From NCBI GenBank assembly GCA_018296165.2, contig JACKQL020000079.1:62001-126000 (forward strand): a stretch of DNA of 64,000 bases, read 5' to 3'. Shown here piece after piece: positions 33,764 to 46,791 of the stretch. The stretch is from Termitomyces sp. T153 (taxonomy: Eukaryota; Basidiomycota; Agaricomycetes; Agaricales; Lyophyllaceae). Both the position numbers and the translations under genes were made by a program. Under the pieces are notes generated by a model that worked only from the letters and a program-made list of their open reading frames with translations, was not told where the DNA came from and ran no database searches. The first letter of the stretch is position 1. Every line of letters starts with the position of its first letter.

Positions 33764-35290
33764 TAGGTAAGTGTAGCTAATAATTGTACAATTTGATTAG
33801 ATGAAAGTGCAATCCATTTCTGTCTGAGTTGAGTTGTGTGTAGGGACACACACACAAACCACAACCTTGCTCTATCATATGAAGAAAACCATAGGTCAGC
33901 CTTAGATCTAGGACTCAATGCACCTGTGAATGGCACATCTGAGTCTTGCTGTTGTTGCTGTTTCTTGCTCTCTACCTCCTTTGCACAATGCCTGTACTTC
34001 ATGCCTCCTCTGCTCTTCTGCTATCTGTGACACCTCTTGATCCCATGCTAACCTCAGGCCTTCATTTGAATTAAGCCATCTCACATTGACATTGAGTTTG
34101 CATCACTTGTGATGGCCTTTTCTCCTTACTTAGCATTGCAATGTTATTTAAGATCTTGTATTTCAGTACCTGCAAGGGCACAATATGCTCAGAGAATTGA
34201 GTTTTCTGAATAGAGGTCAAGATTTTCTTGTTGAAGGTTGGTGTATGCTTCTAAAAAGCTGTCAAGATGAGACTGGACTGATGCAGTCGAACACACTTCC
34301 ATTTTTTATGACTCTATGCATAAAACCTAGTTGGTGGAATGGGGTCTCATAAAAGTTTTCAGGCTACAAGGGATATAGAATAGCTGGATAATAAAGAGCT
34401 CATTAGTGGAACTGGTCTGAGCAGTGGCTAAGAAAGGTGGCAGCCAGAGGTTTCCCCCAGTTCCCATACCCATGCCCAAATTAGAGTGGTAAGACAATAA
34501 CAATATTGATCTGCTCCAAAGATCTAATGTTTCTATTTACACAACAACCATCAGGATCTGACATTTGTAACTGCTTAAGTTTCCTTTGAATCCTAGCTTG
34601 TTGCCTTTAGCTTTCAGGAGCAGTAGGTAGTTGGAAAGAGTATGCCTGAAACATCAATTGTTAAGCATTTTAATAATCAAAAAACATTCAACTTCACTTA
34701 TGTGATGAGATATCTAGTATATCAATAACTCAGTGTAGTCAGGGTATTACTAATAAGCTAAATTCAATGATGAATCAATCAATAAATAGATGTGACAATA
34801 CATACTCTGTTGTGTGTACTCCTTTCTGCAGCTTGGGAAGCATGGGAAGTTTGATCATTTTGTGCATAGAAAGAAAAACCAAGAACTGATCCAAATTAAG
34901 AAGTGTGAAAGTGCTAGACATTGTGCACTGCCACTGAATGGTGGCAGCATTATTGACATATATGCTTCATACAGACTGGTCAATGTACATTCAACCTGTG
35001 AGAGCTTCTGTGAGAGCTTGAAGTGCATATGATTAAACTCACAACAATAGAACTACTTTTTGTTCAAATGTCATCAAAACATCAGGGAGGCCTGAGGAAG
35101 TATTCAATGTCAACATATTGTACTAATCAAAACAGTGAGCAGTGTTTCAAGGAAGAAAATAATGTCAATGAGATATACTGTTGACATTAATATGGAAGCC
35201 AAGTATTGAATAACATCAGTAGGGGCTTTTTTTTATCCATGAGACTGAAATCTGTTACCTGCTAATCTTGTACATGTTTTCAGACAAAAA
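33764..35290. repeat. A+T-rich, CpG-depleted repeat DNA
   Basis: The right flank of the solo LTR. It has no recognisable gene; stops are frequent in all frames. From about 35290 it passes into the duplicated 3' flank of the kinase-like gene family (compare 57370-57440 and 59815-59890 on the other strand). Confidence 0.45.
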
Positions 35291-35555
35291 AAGTCACATT
35301 ACACCTGTCCATGGAACATTTGAGAGCTACACCCTCCGAAAAACACCATCTCATCCACTGTTATTGGTAAACCTTCTGGTTAGCAATCAGCTCCTACCAA
35401 TATAGCTAGCATAAGACTGAGCAGGTTGCAGAGAGATCATGCAGAGCTTATGGGCCTCAGAGAATTCTTGGTTATACAATTCAGGCATATCAAAATTGAC
35501 TGGAAAAGACCTGCGAGGGCATGACATAACACCTGAACCTTGATGAATATGTCGC

Positions 35556-36623
35556 CTAATTGGTATTGGACTCAAACTTGAAGGCACCTTCAGGCTCAAA
35601 TAGTAATGACTCCAGAGGCATCAAGGCAACAATATGACCAAGTTTATCTAAGGCCTGTCATGCATCAAGCCGGCAAACTGGATCATCATCAGTCATTGCT
35701 GCTAGAGTTTCATCGATAGCGGGTATTTTGCTCTGAAAGGCAATGAGACTGAAAGCAAGCAAGGAATAAAGACCAAGTACCTTAAATTTGTGTAGACTGC
35801 TTGCTAGCTGCCAAACATCTAGCTTAAAGGGATCATAAGGTCTTCCGGACTCAACCTCGGGATGGCATTGACAGTTGCATCTATCAGGTGAAGGAAAAGA
35901 ACCACCAAGTGGAAGGCCCACACACACACGGTTTTCAACTGGACAGTCTTCTGGGAACTGTACAGAAACTTCAAAATCAATCAAGTAGACGCGAGGGCGG
36001 GAAATGGATATCTTCTTTGCTGCCAATGACTCTGGGTGCCATTGGACAACAAAGTTGTTGATAAATGCGTCCTGATCAAGAAAAGGAAAGGATGAGTATC
36101 TAGATGCCCTACTAGTAACATGGCAGAACTTACTAGATGAGCAACATTATGTGAATGAATAAATACCAGAGCCTTCATGATCTGTATCAATAGATACATT
36201 TGGCATGCACAAGCAACAAGACCACCACCTCTAACATTTGTAACAGCATGTCAACAATATCGCCCACAGAGTTCCTTGGCCAATAGCCATGTGCCTGTCA
36301 GACAGAACCTCCAGCTTTAGGAAAGACACCAAAGATGATGTCCTCGAATTGTAGTTCTGAGAACATGGGAAGGGCATGATTTTCACTGTACAAACTTAAA
36401 GGGCCAGTTGCAGATTTTTGGGGAATTTTCAAATGTTCATGACCTTCCTGTCCATTAACAATGACACGAATAATTACATCGTGACCATCTTGGGTGCGAA
36501 CGGCATGAGAGAGAGGATTCTATTGAGGACAATTTTAAGGAAGGTGGCATATATAAAGCAAAGCAAAGGATACCGACTGTATATTCAAACCATCCAAGCC
36601 AGATAGGTATTGTCCTGGCTAGA
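35556..36623 (-). pseudogene. Kinase-like gene copy 4, 3' part (split by a retrotransposon)
   Basis: The minus strand carries exons homologous to the second half of the genes at 58238 and 62365. The catalytic loop is HLV/HR-DAFINNF with an intact CAG acceptor before GACGCATTT. It is followed by YLIDFEVSVQFPEDCP, FKLDVWQLASSLHKF and the C-terminal FEPEGAF. It joins the 5' part at 49948-50312: the element between them is flanked by CTAGA, and removing it restores the exon. A nonsense TGA (GCATGACAG against GCACGACAG in copy 1) lies near 35657 in the last exon, a CpG-to-TpG change. The gene is therefore dead twice over. Confidence 0.85.
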
Positions 36624-38759
36624 TGTCATGACCCGCTCCCTAGACACTGTTCCCAACCCCTCCCAAGTTCCCGTCTAACTCCCCTGAACCCCGCCCACAC
36701 TTTTGTGCCCACACTGGATAACTCCGGCGCTTCTCTGGCAAACCCCGACGGCAACTCCAACACCCTCTCCGTAGCTGTCAACACTCCCCCTGAAACCTTC
36801 CCCTACCGTTCCTGACCATGTCATACATTCCCGACCCCCTACCCTAGTTTACCCAACCTGTTCCAGAGTATCACGATGTCCTTGGAGCGGCCTGCACCCC
36901 CAACTGATCCCATCAGAATACCGCCGTGTCACGACCCGTTCCCCAAAACCCTGCACATCGTCCATCAACCCCCCAAACCCCCAAAGGGACCCCCAACGCT
37001 CCGCCAAACTTCCACCCATGCCCCGCGCCTACTTCGGCTAACTACGCCTCCCCGGCTAACTCCGATGGCCCCCTGACCAACTTCGGTGCCTGCCCCGCAG
37101 CCACTGACACTTACCCTGGGCCTCCCGAACCCCGAGAACCACCCCCGCTGTTCCCGATCTTTGCCACCCATCATCAACTCAACACCCTGGTTCCTCCGAC
37201 CTATTTCGGAGTATCACGACAACCTCGGGGCAACCTGCGTTCTCCAATGATCCCATTAACGTATCAGCGCAGCACGATCCTCGATCACAACCGACACCCG
37301 CCCCCTCCGTCGAGCTCCGCCAAGCCCCGCCGCCACAGCCGACATACCCCGAAGTCCTCCAGTAGTCAGTATATAAGTCATTGAGTAGCTCTTCGTACCC
37401 TAGTCTTGATATTGCTTAACATTACCTATGGTCTGATTGTTTCCTTCTCGTGTCTCGTGTCTCGTTTCCTTATCTCAGTCTCCCAGTCTTATCTCAGTCT
37501 CCCGGTCTTATCTCAGTCTCCCGGTCTTGTCTCATCTCCATTTCGTTATCGTTCTCGTTATCATTTCGTATCTCTATTTGAATCTACTCTTGTCCCATAT
37601 CAACCCCGTCCCATTTCATCTGACGCTGTCTCAGTGACTCCGCCCAACCATTGTGCCCAAGTCTTCATCAACCTTAACGACCTCACAAACTCCGCGATTA
37701 CAATTACGGACCCCGACACTCCTTTATCAGGTCCGAGCCTCACCCTTCGCTTGGTTCCGGACTCCATCAGTTCCAAATGATCTCCCATCAAACCCCGGCT
37801 CCGTTCCCATTGATCACACAGCCACCTACTCCCTTGCTTCTGCGAATCTCCCGTACGGCCTTCTGCCTGAACCCCGCCAAGACCGTCTCGTCTCCTCACA
37901 ATCCGACTTCTCCGGACCTTCCCGGATCTGTCTGGATCACATTCCCCCAACTACCTGCACGAGCCACCAGGGCCCGGAACGTTTTCAAGTGTTTGGTTAC
38001 CAGTGCAAGGGGATCACGCCTGCCTAGTAAGGACTCGCCCAGTGCAGCTGAGCCCCCGAGGTCAGTGGAACCTGACACGCCGTGGCCCACCTTTGGATCA
38101 TACCTGACACCTGTCAACTCCTGCCGCCATATCCACCACCCTCCGGGGTACCCAGTAGTCGGTATATAAGTTGTAGAATAACTCCTTGAACTTTAGTCTT
38201 GATATTACATTTACCAGTTTCCTATGTTTCGTCTCTAGTCTCATCTCTATTTCTGTTTTTAAGTTTCAAATCTATCTTTTTCCTCAGTCTCATCTCATCT
38301 CCGTCTCATCTCGACTGTACATATTTCCTTTGTCCTACTAAGTTCCCCTTGCTCCCTATGTCAGTACAAACTCCGCGCACGCGCCACGACCCAAACATTC
38401 TTACGACAACTCCGACCCTCACTCCCCGCTCGGCCCCGAGACCCCTCAAGCCCTGGAAACCCCCTATCCAGCTCCGACCCCGCCCCCATCACCCGAGAAA
38501 CCTCCGCTTACCCTGCAATCTATTTGCGTGCCCACAAACTAGCCCTGACACCTGCCCTGGGTCAATGACCAGTACCTTCAGTCTTAGACTCCTCTGGACC
38601 ATTCAGGACTTACTCGGGCTGCTTTCCCTAGGAACCCCCTTGCAAGCTTTCCCCACCTCTGCTCCAACTCCAGACGCCTGGTTATAAGCACAGGACATCG
38701 CGTCCGCCTAGTAAGGACTTGCCAGTGTACTGAGCTCCTGTCGTCAGCGGAACCTGACA
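36624..38759 (+). repeat. 5' LTR of the chromovirus, interrupted by a solo LTR
   Basis: About 980 bp of LTR in two pieces (36624-36926 and 38083-38759) around a nested LTR. It corresponds to the 3' LTR at 48963-49947. The TATATAAG box is at about 38163 and AGTCTTGATATTA at 38195-38207. It ends GCGGAACCTGACA at 38759. Confidence 0.9.
36927..38077 (+). mobile_element. Nested solo LTR, family A, TSD CGCCG
   Basis: 1151 bp, TGTCACGACCC...GGAACCTGACA, flanked by CGCCG at 36922-36926 and 38078-38082. It interrupts the 5' LTR of the chromovirus; the uninterrupted sequence can be read in the 3' LTR near 49248. The TATA box is at 37370-37376, the conserved AGTCTTGATATT at 37402-37413, and three copies of the 19-bp CAGTCTCCCGGTCTTATCT motif follow. 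Confidence 0.93.
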
Positions 38760-38772
38760 TAATATCAAGACT
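38760..38772 (+). other. Primer-binding site complementary to the LTR transcript start
   Basis: TAATATCAAGACT begins at the first base after the 5' LTR. Its exact 13-nt complement AGTCTTGATATTA lies in the LTR at 38195-38207 and 49383-49395, about 32 nt downstream of the TATA box where transcription should begin. This is the layout of self-primed reverse transcription in Tf1/sushi elements. No tRNA 3' end match is evident. Confidence 0.75.
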
Positions 38773-38791
38773 CTCCCTTACCCTGTTCTCA

Positions 38792-41300
38792 ATGTCTGTG
38801 TTTAACCCCGCGCACAACCCCGTCGGCTACCCAACTGACGCCTATGATCAGCCCCTCCTGGAAAATCCCTACACCCCATTCTACCCGGGTCCCTTTGCGG
38901 ACCAATATGTGCCCTGTCACTGGACCCCTGACCCCAACCAGGCATTCTACACCCCCTCCATCAGCCAGGGAATACCCCCAGGCTGGCACCGTCCTCCCGC
39001 ATTCCATGCTGATGGCAATAACCCCTGTATCAACCCCGGAGGATACTCCGCAGCACCCCCCAACCCCGCCTACCTTCCCCCCGCCCATTACTATGCATAT
39101 CCAATCCCCGCTGCAGCCCCAGTCCCTCCGGAACCCATGGATAACTATTCCCCCCCCCCCACCCACCGTTTGCCGCTCAAACTCCTCCTTCTCCTAGGCA
39201 GCAAAGGGTCAAAGCCTACACCCAACAATGCAATGAAGTCCTCCGCTTCCTCCACCTGTCCCCCGCAGAATTTGCAAGGCGTACCTGCACCCTCCTCACC
39301 AACCTCGGCTACCCCAATGCCTCCGCAACTCCGGAGGTCTGGGCGGATCGACTCCTCGACTTCCACAAACACTACCTGCAAGGGAACCTCCCAGAGAATA
39401 TGCAAGGCACTCTGGGCATTGATGATAACTTACGGAATGAGCTCTGCACCTTGGTTGAAGAAATCCATACTAGCCCGAACCCCCGCCCCTTTGAAGACCC
39501 TCTGCATCCCACCTGCTCCTTCCACATGCAACGCAAGGAACCTGTCGGAACACGAAACAAAGCCCCATCTTCCCTTCCCTGCCAGCAGGAAGAACTCAAC
39601 GCGGCCTCCAGCATCTTGAGGAACCTCAACCCTGCGGGGGGGTTGTTCAACCAACCCGCCGCCCACACCTTGGCTCTCTCCGCCCAGCCCCAGGCCAGCT
39701 CCATGCCCAGCGCCTTCCGAACCTGGGACCAACCCGCCGCCCCCAAACTCCATTCCCAATGACCGCCCCTATGTGTCAATGATGACAATCAGACCCTCTC
39801 CTATATTGACAAGCTGGGCAACCCTGCTGACAAACATGCCCCGCGCAACAGGCCTCAATGAGACTGACCCCCCCACTTTGATCTCCGTGCCCCTTGTATC
39901 AATGCCCCTCCGCCCCGTCCCAACACCCCAGTTCCCCTGCGACAGCCCATGGGCCCCAGGGCGTCCCGACCCCCTTTTTCCACCAACCCCTCTCATCCCC
40001 TGCCTGCCCCGATGCCTAATCCCCCCACTGACGCCAACTATTTTGGACCCCCGACCCCTGGAGGACTCCCTCCCCCTCGATGGGCCCCAGGACCTGCCCC
40101 GGGTAGCATGGGTCAAAACCCCAGTGGAGGACCACCCAATGGCGGACCCCCTGGAGGATGGGGCCCAGCAATGGACAATTTTCCCCCCCAGTGCGGAAAC
40201 GGAAATCACTACTACTACTACTACAACACTGGACCCCCACCTCGAACTCAAAATTCACAGGATGATACCCATGACACACTGGCCTGGGAGGGTAAACTCG
40301 ACATCCAGAAGCCCAAACCCTTCACTGGCCGCAACCCTCAGAAGTGGCGAATCTTCCTGACTCAGTGTTTAACTATGTTCCAAGCTAAGCCCATCACCTT
40401 TCAGCTTGAGAGCTCACGAGTGGCCTTCGCCGCATCATACTTACAGGGCATTGCCTTCGACCACTACACCATGCTACTCGGTTCAACCCAAACAATCCCG
40501 TACTCTCCAATTGGCTCGCTTTCACCCAAGAGTTCTCAAGTAAGTTTGGCGTCTTTGACACCGTAGCAGAGGCGGAGGAAAATCTCTTCAACCTCTGAAT
40601 GCACGACAACGAACGCTTCACAACCTTTATCATACGATTTGAACAAGAGGCCTACAAGACTGGCTGGAATTACAACACCCTCCAGTTTGCCCTCCATCGT
40701 GCCCTACCCCAATGGATCAAGGACGTCCTTCGCCTCATGCCCAAGCAAACCACCTACAACGGGTACAAGGTGCTCATTACCCAGGTCAACCAATGTTACT
40801 GGGAAGACCGCAGCGAAAACATGGCACCCTGGACCTCTTGGAACACCTCCGGTAACACTAACTAGCAGACCAGAGCAACCAATGGCATTTGATCCTCAAT
40901 CCCCACTAACCCCACTAACCCCACACCCCGCTTCCCTCCGGGCCGAGGAGTCCCCAATACCAACCAACCCCCAGAGCAGCGACCACCCGCCCAGCTCAAC
41001 GCTGCCAACCTCCATGACACCCCAGTACCCCTGGATACCAACCTCAACGACCATGATGACATCCCAGACCCCGCCGACAATCAAGAAGCCCTATGCGCAA
41101 ACAGAATCCAGGACAGCCCGTGGATTGACGTGCTGGAGGAAACGCAGGAGAAACAATGGAAGGAGGGCGCATGCATCCTATGTGGTGAGCAGGGACACTT
41201 TATTCACAGTTGTCCTAAACGACAGGTGATGGAATGTGCTGTGTGGATGATTGACAGAGAGGACTGTAACTACCAGTTCACAGAAAACAAGTTGGCGGTT
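38792..41300 (+). pseudogene. Chromovirus gag, broken
   Basis: The start MSVFNPAHNP opens 33 nt after the LTR. The first part is Pro/Tyr-rich. After an 11-C run at 39150-39160 the conserved reading continues in another frame (RFLHLSPAEFARRT, NLPENMQG), and later KPKPFTGRNPQKWRIFLTQC near 40310-40370 marks the capsid core. FALHRALPQWIKDVL follows near 40690, and a CCHC knuckle (C-x2-C-x4-H-x4-C) at about 41173-41213. Gag would form the particle and bind RNA. Several stops and frame changes are present (for example near 39760 and 40600). Confidence 0.8.
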
Positions 41301-41309
41301 TAGGTCTGA

Positions 41310-44300
41310 AAGATGCACTAGACCGCAGACCACATCCCGATGTCTTCTCCACCCCAGCAACACTCCTCCATGCAACGGTACTCGCCCCGGATAACCCCCC
41401 AGCACACCTCCCCTCCCACTCCTCCACAAACCTCCTCCTTCACACCACTCTCCCCTTCACTGACAAACCAGTCCCCACACTAGTCGACAGCGGTGCCACT
41501 GATAACTTCATTGACGAATCCCTGGCGGCGCTCACCCCACAACCCCTCTGCCGCCTCCCTGCCCCAATCCCCCTCAAACTCTTTGATGGAGACTCTACCC
41601 CAGCAGGAGACATCACTCATTGCCTAGAAACAACCCTGACCTTTGCCAACAGACAACAGCAAGAACTCCAACTACTTGTCACAAAATTACACCCCTCTGC
41701 CCCCATCATATTAGGGTTCTCATGGCTCCACTCCACCAATCCCCGCGTCGATTGGCCCAGTCTCACCCTCTGCCTCAACCGGGACAACTCCACCAACTCC
41801 GGACTGGTACCCTTCGATGTCTCACCCCCCTCTGAGAACTCTGAGGCCATGACCGACCAACCCTGGACCCCTCCGCAACTTTGCTCTAGGTCTGCACAAT
41901 CGTTCATCATCTATGTCCAACTTGGTGACTCGCTCAAGGTACTCCCTGCCCTCATAGACAGCAGCGCCTCCAGTGTCTTCATCAGCAACCAACTCGACCT
42001 CCGATGCAATGACCTCGACAAACCCCTCGAGCTCCAACTCTTCAACAGGAGCCCCACCACAGCAAGAATCACGCAGTACCATGACAACACCATCACCCTC
42101 AATAATGACCTGCAGTTCCAGGCCTGACTCCTTGTTACCCAGCTACCCCCATTGACCCCGATCATGCTCGGACTCCTGTGGCTGCGAGACGTCAATCCTG
42201 ACATCAACTGGAAGAACCTCACCATGCAATTCCCCGGCCCCGAAGCAAGCTTAGCAGCCACCATCCACCTCCGCTTCCAGTCTATCTCTGATCTCAACGT
42301 TCCCCACCCCGACACCATCACCTCCGGAACAACTCAGGATTCCCCAACCCCCAACGCCAACCCCGACAGAGAAAGAAGCACAACTCCATCTCGACCACCC
42401 TCAGACAAGTTACAACAGCTGCCCCCCAACATACCCCAAAATTGATATAAGGGCCCGTGCTACCTCGACCAGCAACACCCAAAGCCCCCGACTGACCCTG
42501 ATGTCACCCCAGACCCAACTATTACACCTACGGTACCCAACCCTGTCACCCCTGGAGACCTCGACATTAAAATCATCGGTGCCATCCCCTTTGCATGCCT
42601 CCTATGAGAAGGCACCCCTGCCTTCCAGTTGCAAGTCACGCCAGCCCTACCTGAAGAACACCTCCATGCAGGGACTACTGTGCCAGAAAGCAAGACAGAG
42701 GAACAGATCCTATCCGAAGTAGTTCCCCTGGAGTATCATGAGTTTGCTGACGTGTTCTCAGAAGGAAGTGCCAAGGAACTCCCTCCGCACCGCTCCTACA
42801 ACCACAAGATCAACCTCAAAGAAGGTACCTCACCCCCGTTTGGCAAGATCTACAACATGTCCGAAATCGAGCTCCGGGCCCTGAAGGAATACCTTGACGA
42901 CATGCTCGGCAAAGGTTTCATATGCCCGTTGATCTCCGCTGCTGGTGCCCCGGTTCTGTTTGCCAAGAAAAAAGACGGATCCCTCTGACTCTGTGTAGAC
43001 TATCAGGGACTCAACAAAGTCACCAAAAAGAACCGGTACCCCCTCCCCTTAATCAGAGACCTTGTTGATCGTCTTCGCAGCGCCAAGATTTACACAAAAA
43101 TCGACCTCCGTTCTGGCTACAACAACGTCCAGATTGCCCCAGGACATGAATGGAAGACCACCTTCCGCACCCACTATGGCCTCTTTGAGTATCTTGTAAT
43201 GCCCTTCGGAATGACTAACTCCCCCGCCACCTTCCAGTACTTCATGAACGACATCTTCCATGACATGAACGACGTTTTTGTCATTGTATATTTGGACAAT
43301 ATCCTGATCTACTCGAATTCGCCAGCAGAGCATTCAGAGCACGTCCGCCATGTCTTGGAATGACTCCGAGAATATCACCTTCATGCTAAACCCAAGAAGT
43401 GCTCATTCCACACAACAGAAGTCGAATATCTCAGAGTCATTGTCACCCCCGACGGTGTGTGCATGGACCCCACCAAGGTCGACGCAATACTCAACTGGCC
43501 CTCCCCGCGGAACATCAAGGAGGTACAGTCATTCTTGGGGTTTGCTAACTTCTATCACCGCTTCATCGACAACTACTCTGGGATCACCAAACCCCTCAAC
43601 TGACTCACACGGAAGGACACCCCTTGGGACTGGGACAGCAAGTGCCAGAGTGTATTCCTCCTCCTGAAGAAGGCCTTCACCTCTGCTCCAGTCCTCCGCT
43701 ATTTCGACCCCTCCCTACCAATCGTGCTTGAATGCGACACCTCCGACTACGCTATTGCCAGGATACTCTCCCAGTCGGACTTGGGAGGCAAGGATCTCTG
43801 CCCCGTCACCTTCTACACCCGATCAATGATCCCAACGGAACTCAACTATGATATTTACAACAAGGAACTCCTCGCAATTGTCAAAGCCTTTTGTCAGTAG
43901 TGGGCCTACCTCGAGGGGTCCCCACACCACATCCAAGTCTACTCCGATCACAACAACCTGCAATATTTCACGACCATGAAACAGCTCAGCTGCTGCCAGG
44001 CTCGATGGTCCGAAACCCTCTCGGAGTACGATTTTACTATTCACTACCGCCCCAGACGACTCGGCGCAAAGCCCGATGCCCTCACTCAAAGACCCAACAT
44101 GTATCCAAAGAAATCATTCAAAACTGAACGAAATGCATTCAACCATCGAGTGGTAATCCCACCCGAACATTTACATGCCGTGCTGATTTTAAACAAAGAA
44201 GGAATCCTCCAGCAAATCAGGAATTCACCCCCGGACCCCTTCTTCAACCAGCACGACCCCCACAACAACCCCGACGAGTCGAGCACAGACAACCCCTTTT

Positions 44301-46791
44301 CACTATCCCCAGACCACCACCTCCTGCTCCAGAGTGGACGAATCTACGCCCTAGACCACAAGTCCATTCGCCTCGACATACTCCAGCAGCACCATGATCA
44401 CAAACTCCGGGGGCACCCAGAAATTTGTAAGACCCTTCAACTCATCTCCCAGACTTATTTTTGGCCAGGAATGAAGAAGGATGTCATGCAATACGTAAGA
44501 GCCTGTGAACCCTGCCTACAGGCCAAGGTACCCCGCCATTGCCCCCACGGATTACTGAAACCCCTCCCCATTGGTCGCTGCCCCTGGTCCTCAATATTGA
44601 TGGATCATATCGTTAAACTCCCTGACTCCGAAGGTTTCAATGCAATCCTCGTCATCATCTGCCGCCTTACTAAACAAGCCCTCTTTATCCCCTGCCACAC
44701 TACTGACACCACCCCAGATTTCGCCAAACTATTTCTCGAACACGTCTTCTCCAAACATGGACTTCCCAATGACATCATCTCTGACTGCGGACCCCTATTC
44801 GTATCCCATTTTTGGCAATTGCTGTGCAAGGCACTCGAAATCAAAACCAGCCTCTCTACCGCCTATCACCCAGAAACTGATGGACAAACCAAATGCGTAA
44901 ACCAGACGTTAGAACAGTATCTTTGCCTCTACGTTAACTATTTACAGAACGACTGGCGTGTGGAGCTTCCCCTCGCCGAATTCACCTACAACATGCCTCA
45001 CTCCACCACCAGAGTTTCCCCCTTTTACACCAACAAGGGCTACAATCCCTGACTCACGCTGTCCCTCAAAGACATCCCTTCCCATGTTGCCCACGAGGTT
45101 GCTGAGGACCTCCGATCCCTCCACCAATTCCTCCAGGACGAGATCAACACCGCCAACCAAGCCTACTCCAAGCACGCCGATGCCTGCCGCAAACCGACCC
45201 CCAACTGGCCCCCCGGCACCTTGGTCTGGCTCGACTGGCGGAATCTCAAGACTTGGAGGCCTTCCATCAAACTCGACCACAAACGCCTTGGCCCATTCAA
45301 GGTCCTCCGGAAGGTCTCCACCCACGCTTACTGTCACGACCCGTTCCCCAAAACACCGCACATCGTCCATCAAACCCCCGAACCCCCAAAAGGACCCCCA
45401 ACGCTCCGCCGAACTTCCGCCCATGCCCACGCCTACTTCGGCTAACTCCGACACCTCCCCGGCTAACTCCGACGGCCCCCTGGCCAACTTCGGTGCCTGC
45501 CCCGCAGCCACTGACACTTACCCTGGGCTTCCCAAACCCCGAGAACCACCCCCGCTATTCCTGATCTTCGCCCACCCATCATTAACTCAACACCCTGCTT
45601 CCTCCGACCTATTCCGGAATATCACGACAACCTCGGAACAACCCGCGATCCCATCAACGTATCAGCGCGGCACGATCTTCGATCACAACCGACACCCGCC
45701 CACTCCGTCAAGCCCCGCCAAGCCCCGCCGCCACAGCCGACGTACCCCGAAGTCCTCCGGTAGTCAGTATATAAGTCATCGAGTAGCTCTTCGTACTCCA
45801 GTCTTGATATTGCTTAACGTTACCTATGGTCTGATTGCTTCCTTTTTGTGTTTCGTGTTCGTTTTCGTGTCTTTTTCTCCTTACTCTCAGTTTCCCGGTC
45901 TTATCTCAGTCTCCCGATCTTATCTCAGTCTCCCGGTCTTATCTCAGTCTCCCGGTCTTGTCTCGTCCCCTTTTCGTTATCGTTCTCGTTATCGTTTCGT
46001 ACCTCCACTCGAATCTACTCTTGTTCCATATTGTCTCGTCCGACGCCATCTCAGTGACGTCGTCTGACCCTTGTGCCCAATTCTTCATCAACCCTAACGA
46101 CCTCACGAACTCCGCGATTATAATTACGAACCCCGACACTCCTTACCAGGTCCGGACCTCACTCTTCGCTCGGTCCCGGACTCCATCAACTCCAAATGAT
46201 CTCCCATCAAACCCCGGCTCCACCCCCATTGATCACACAGCCACCTACTCCCTTGCTTCCGCAAATCTCCCGTACGGCCTTCTGCCTGAACCCCGCCAAG
46301 ACCGTCTCATTTCCCCACAATCCGACTTCTCCGGACCTTCCCAGACCTGTCTGGATCACATCTCCCAATTACCCGCGCAAACCACCAGGACCCAGAACGT
46401 CTTCGAGTGTCCGGTCACCAATGCAGGGGAATCACGCCCGCCTAGTAAGGACTCGCCCAGTGCAGCTGCGCCCCCGAGGTCAGCGGACCCTGACACTTAC
46501 AAACTCGACCTGCCTCTGGGCCTGAAGGGCCTCCACCCTGTGTTCCACGTTCGACTCCTTGAAAAGCACACTCCAGTCCCCTTCCCTGGCCAACGCCCCA
46601 GCCGACCACCCCCCGTCAAGGTCGAGGACGAGTATCACTACAAGGTCAACGAGATCCTCGACTCCCAGATAGTCCACGGCCAACTCCAGTACTTGGTCTG
46701 CTGGAAGGGCTACAGACCTGAGGACAACACGTGGGAACCTCAAAAGAACCTCGACAGAGCCCCCAACAAACTCTGGGACTTCCACCAATGA
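41310..46791 (+). pseudogene. Chromovirus pol (protease, RT, RNase H, integrase, chromodomain), broken
   Basis: Domains in order. Protease: VDSGATDNFID near 41480. RT: 42720-43370 with RPLI-type [38 protein letters not shown] and YLDNILIY near 43285 (canonical YLDD, so the second Asp reads Asn). RNase H: ECDTSDYAIA near 43732. Integrase: GHPEICKT...C-x2-C zinc finger near 44410-44520, and the D, D, E positions in ILMDHIV, ISDCGP and HPETDGQTK. Chromodomain: [17 protein letters not shown] near 46690. It has at least eight stops (for example near 42986, 43361, 43603, 43898, 45051), and a solo LTR at 45332-46495 splits it. The chromodomain places it with chromoviruses, which target heterochromatin. 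Confidence 0.88.
45332..46495 (+). mobile_element. Nested solo LTR, family A, inside pol, TSD CTTAC
   Basis: 1164 bp, TGTCACGACCC...GACCCTGACA, flanked by CTTAC at 45327-45331 and 46496-46500. It sits between the integrase C-terminus and the chromodomain. AGTCTTGATATT is at 45800-45811, TATATAAG at about 45768, and four copies of the 19-bp CAGTCTCCCGGTCTTATCT motif follow. Confidence 0.93.

Noticed and set aside
37777..38169. Pro-rich plus-strand frames inside LTRs (also at 19013, 23948 and 46196)
   Set aside because: They recur because the LTRs are homologous, lie in the transcribed leader, and have no starts or domains of interest.
43280..43300. YLDN in place of YLDD as a functional RT variant
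   Set aside because: The pol frame has many stops and this is a single G-to-A transition, so it is most likely decay.
44958..46067. A 369-codon plus-strand frame and a 318-codon frame (45835-46791) running through the nested LTR
   Set aside because: They cross the LTR borders at 45332 and 46495, which have exact target duplications, so the fusion is accidental. Only the 3' end of the second frame is real (chromodomain).
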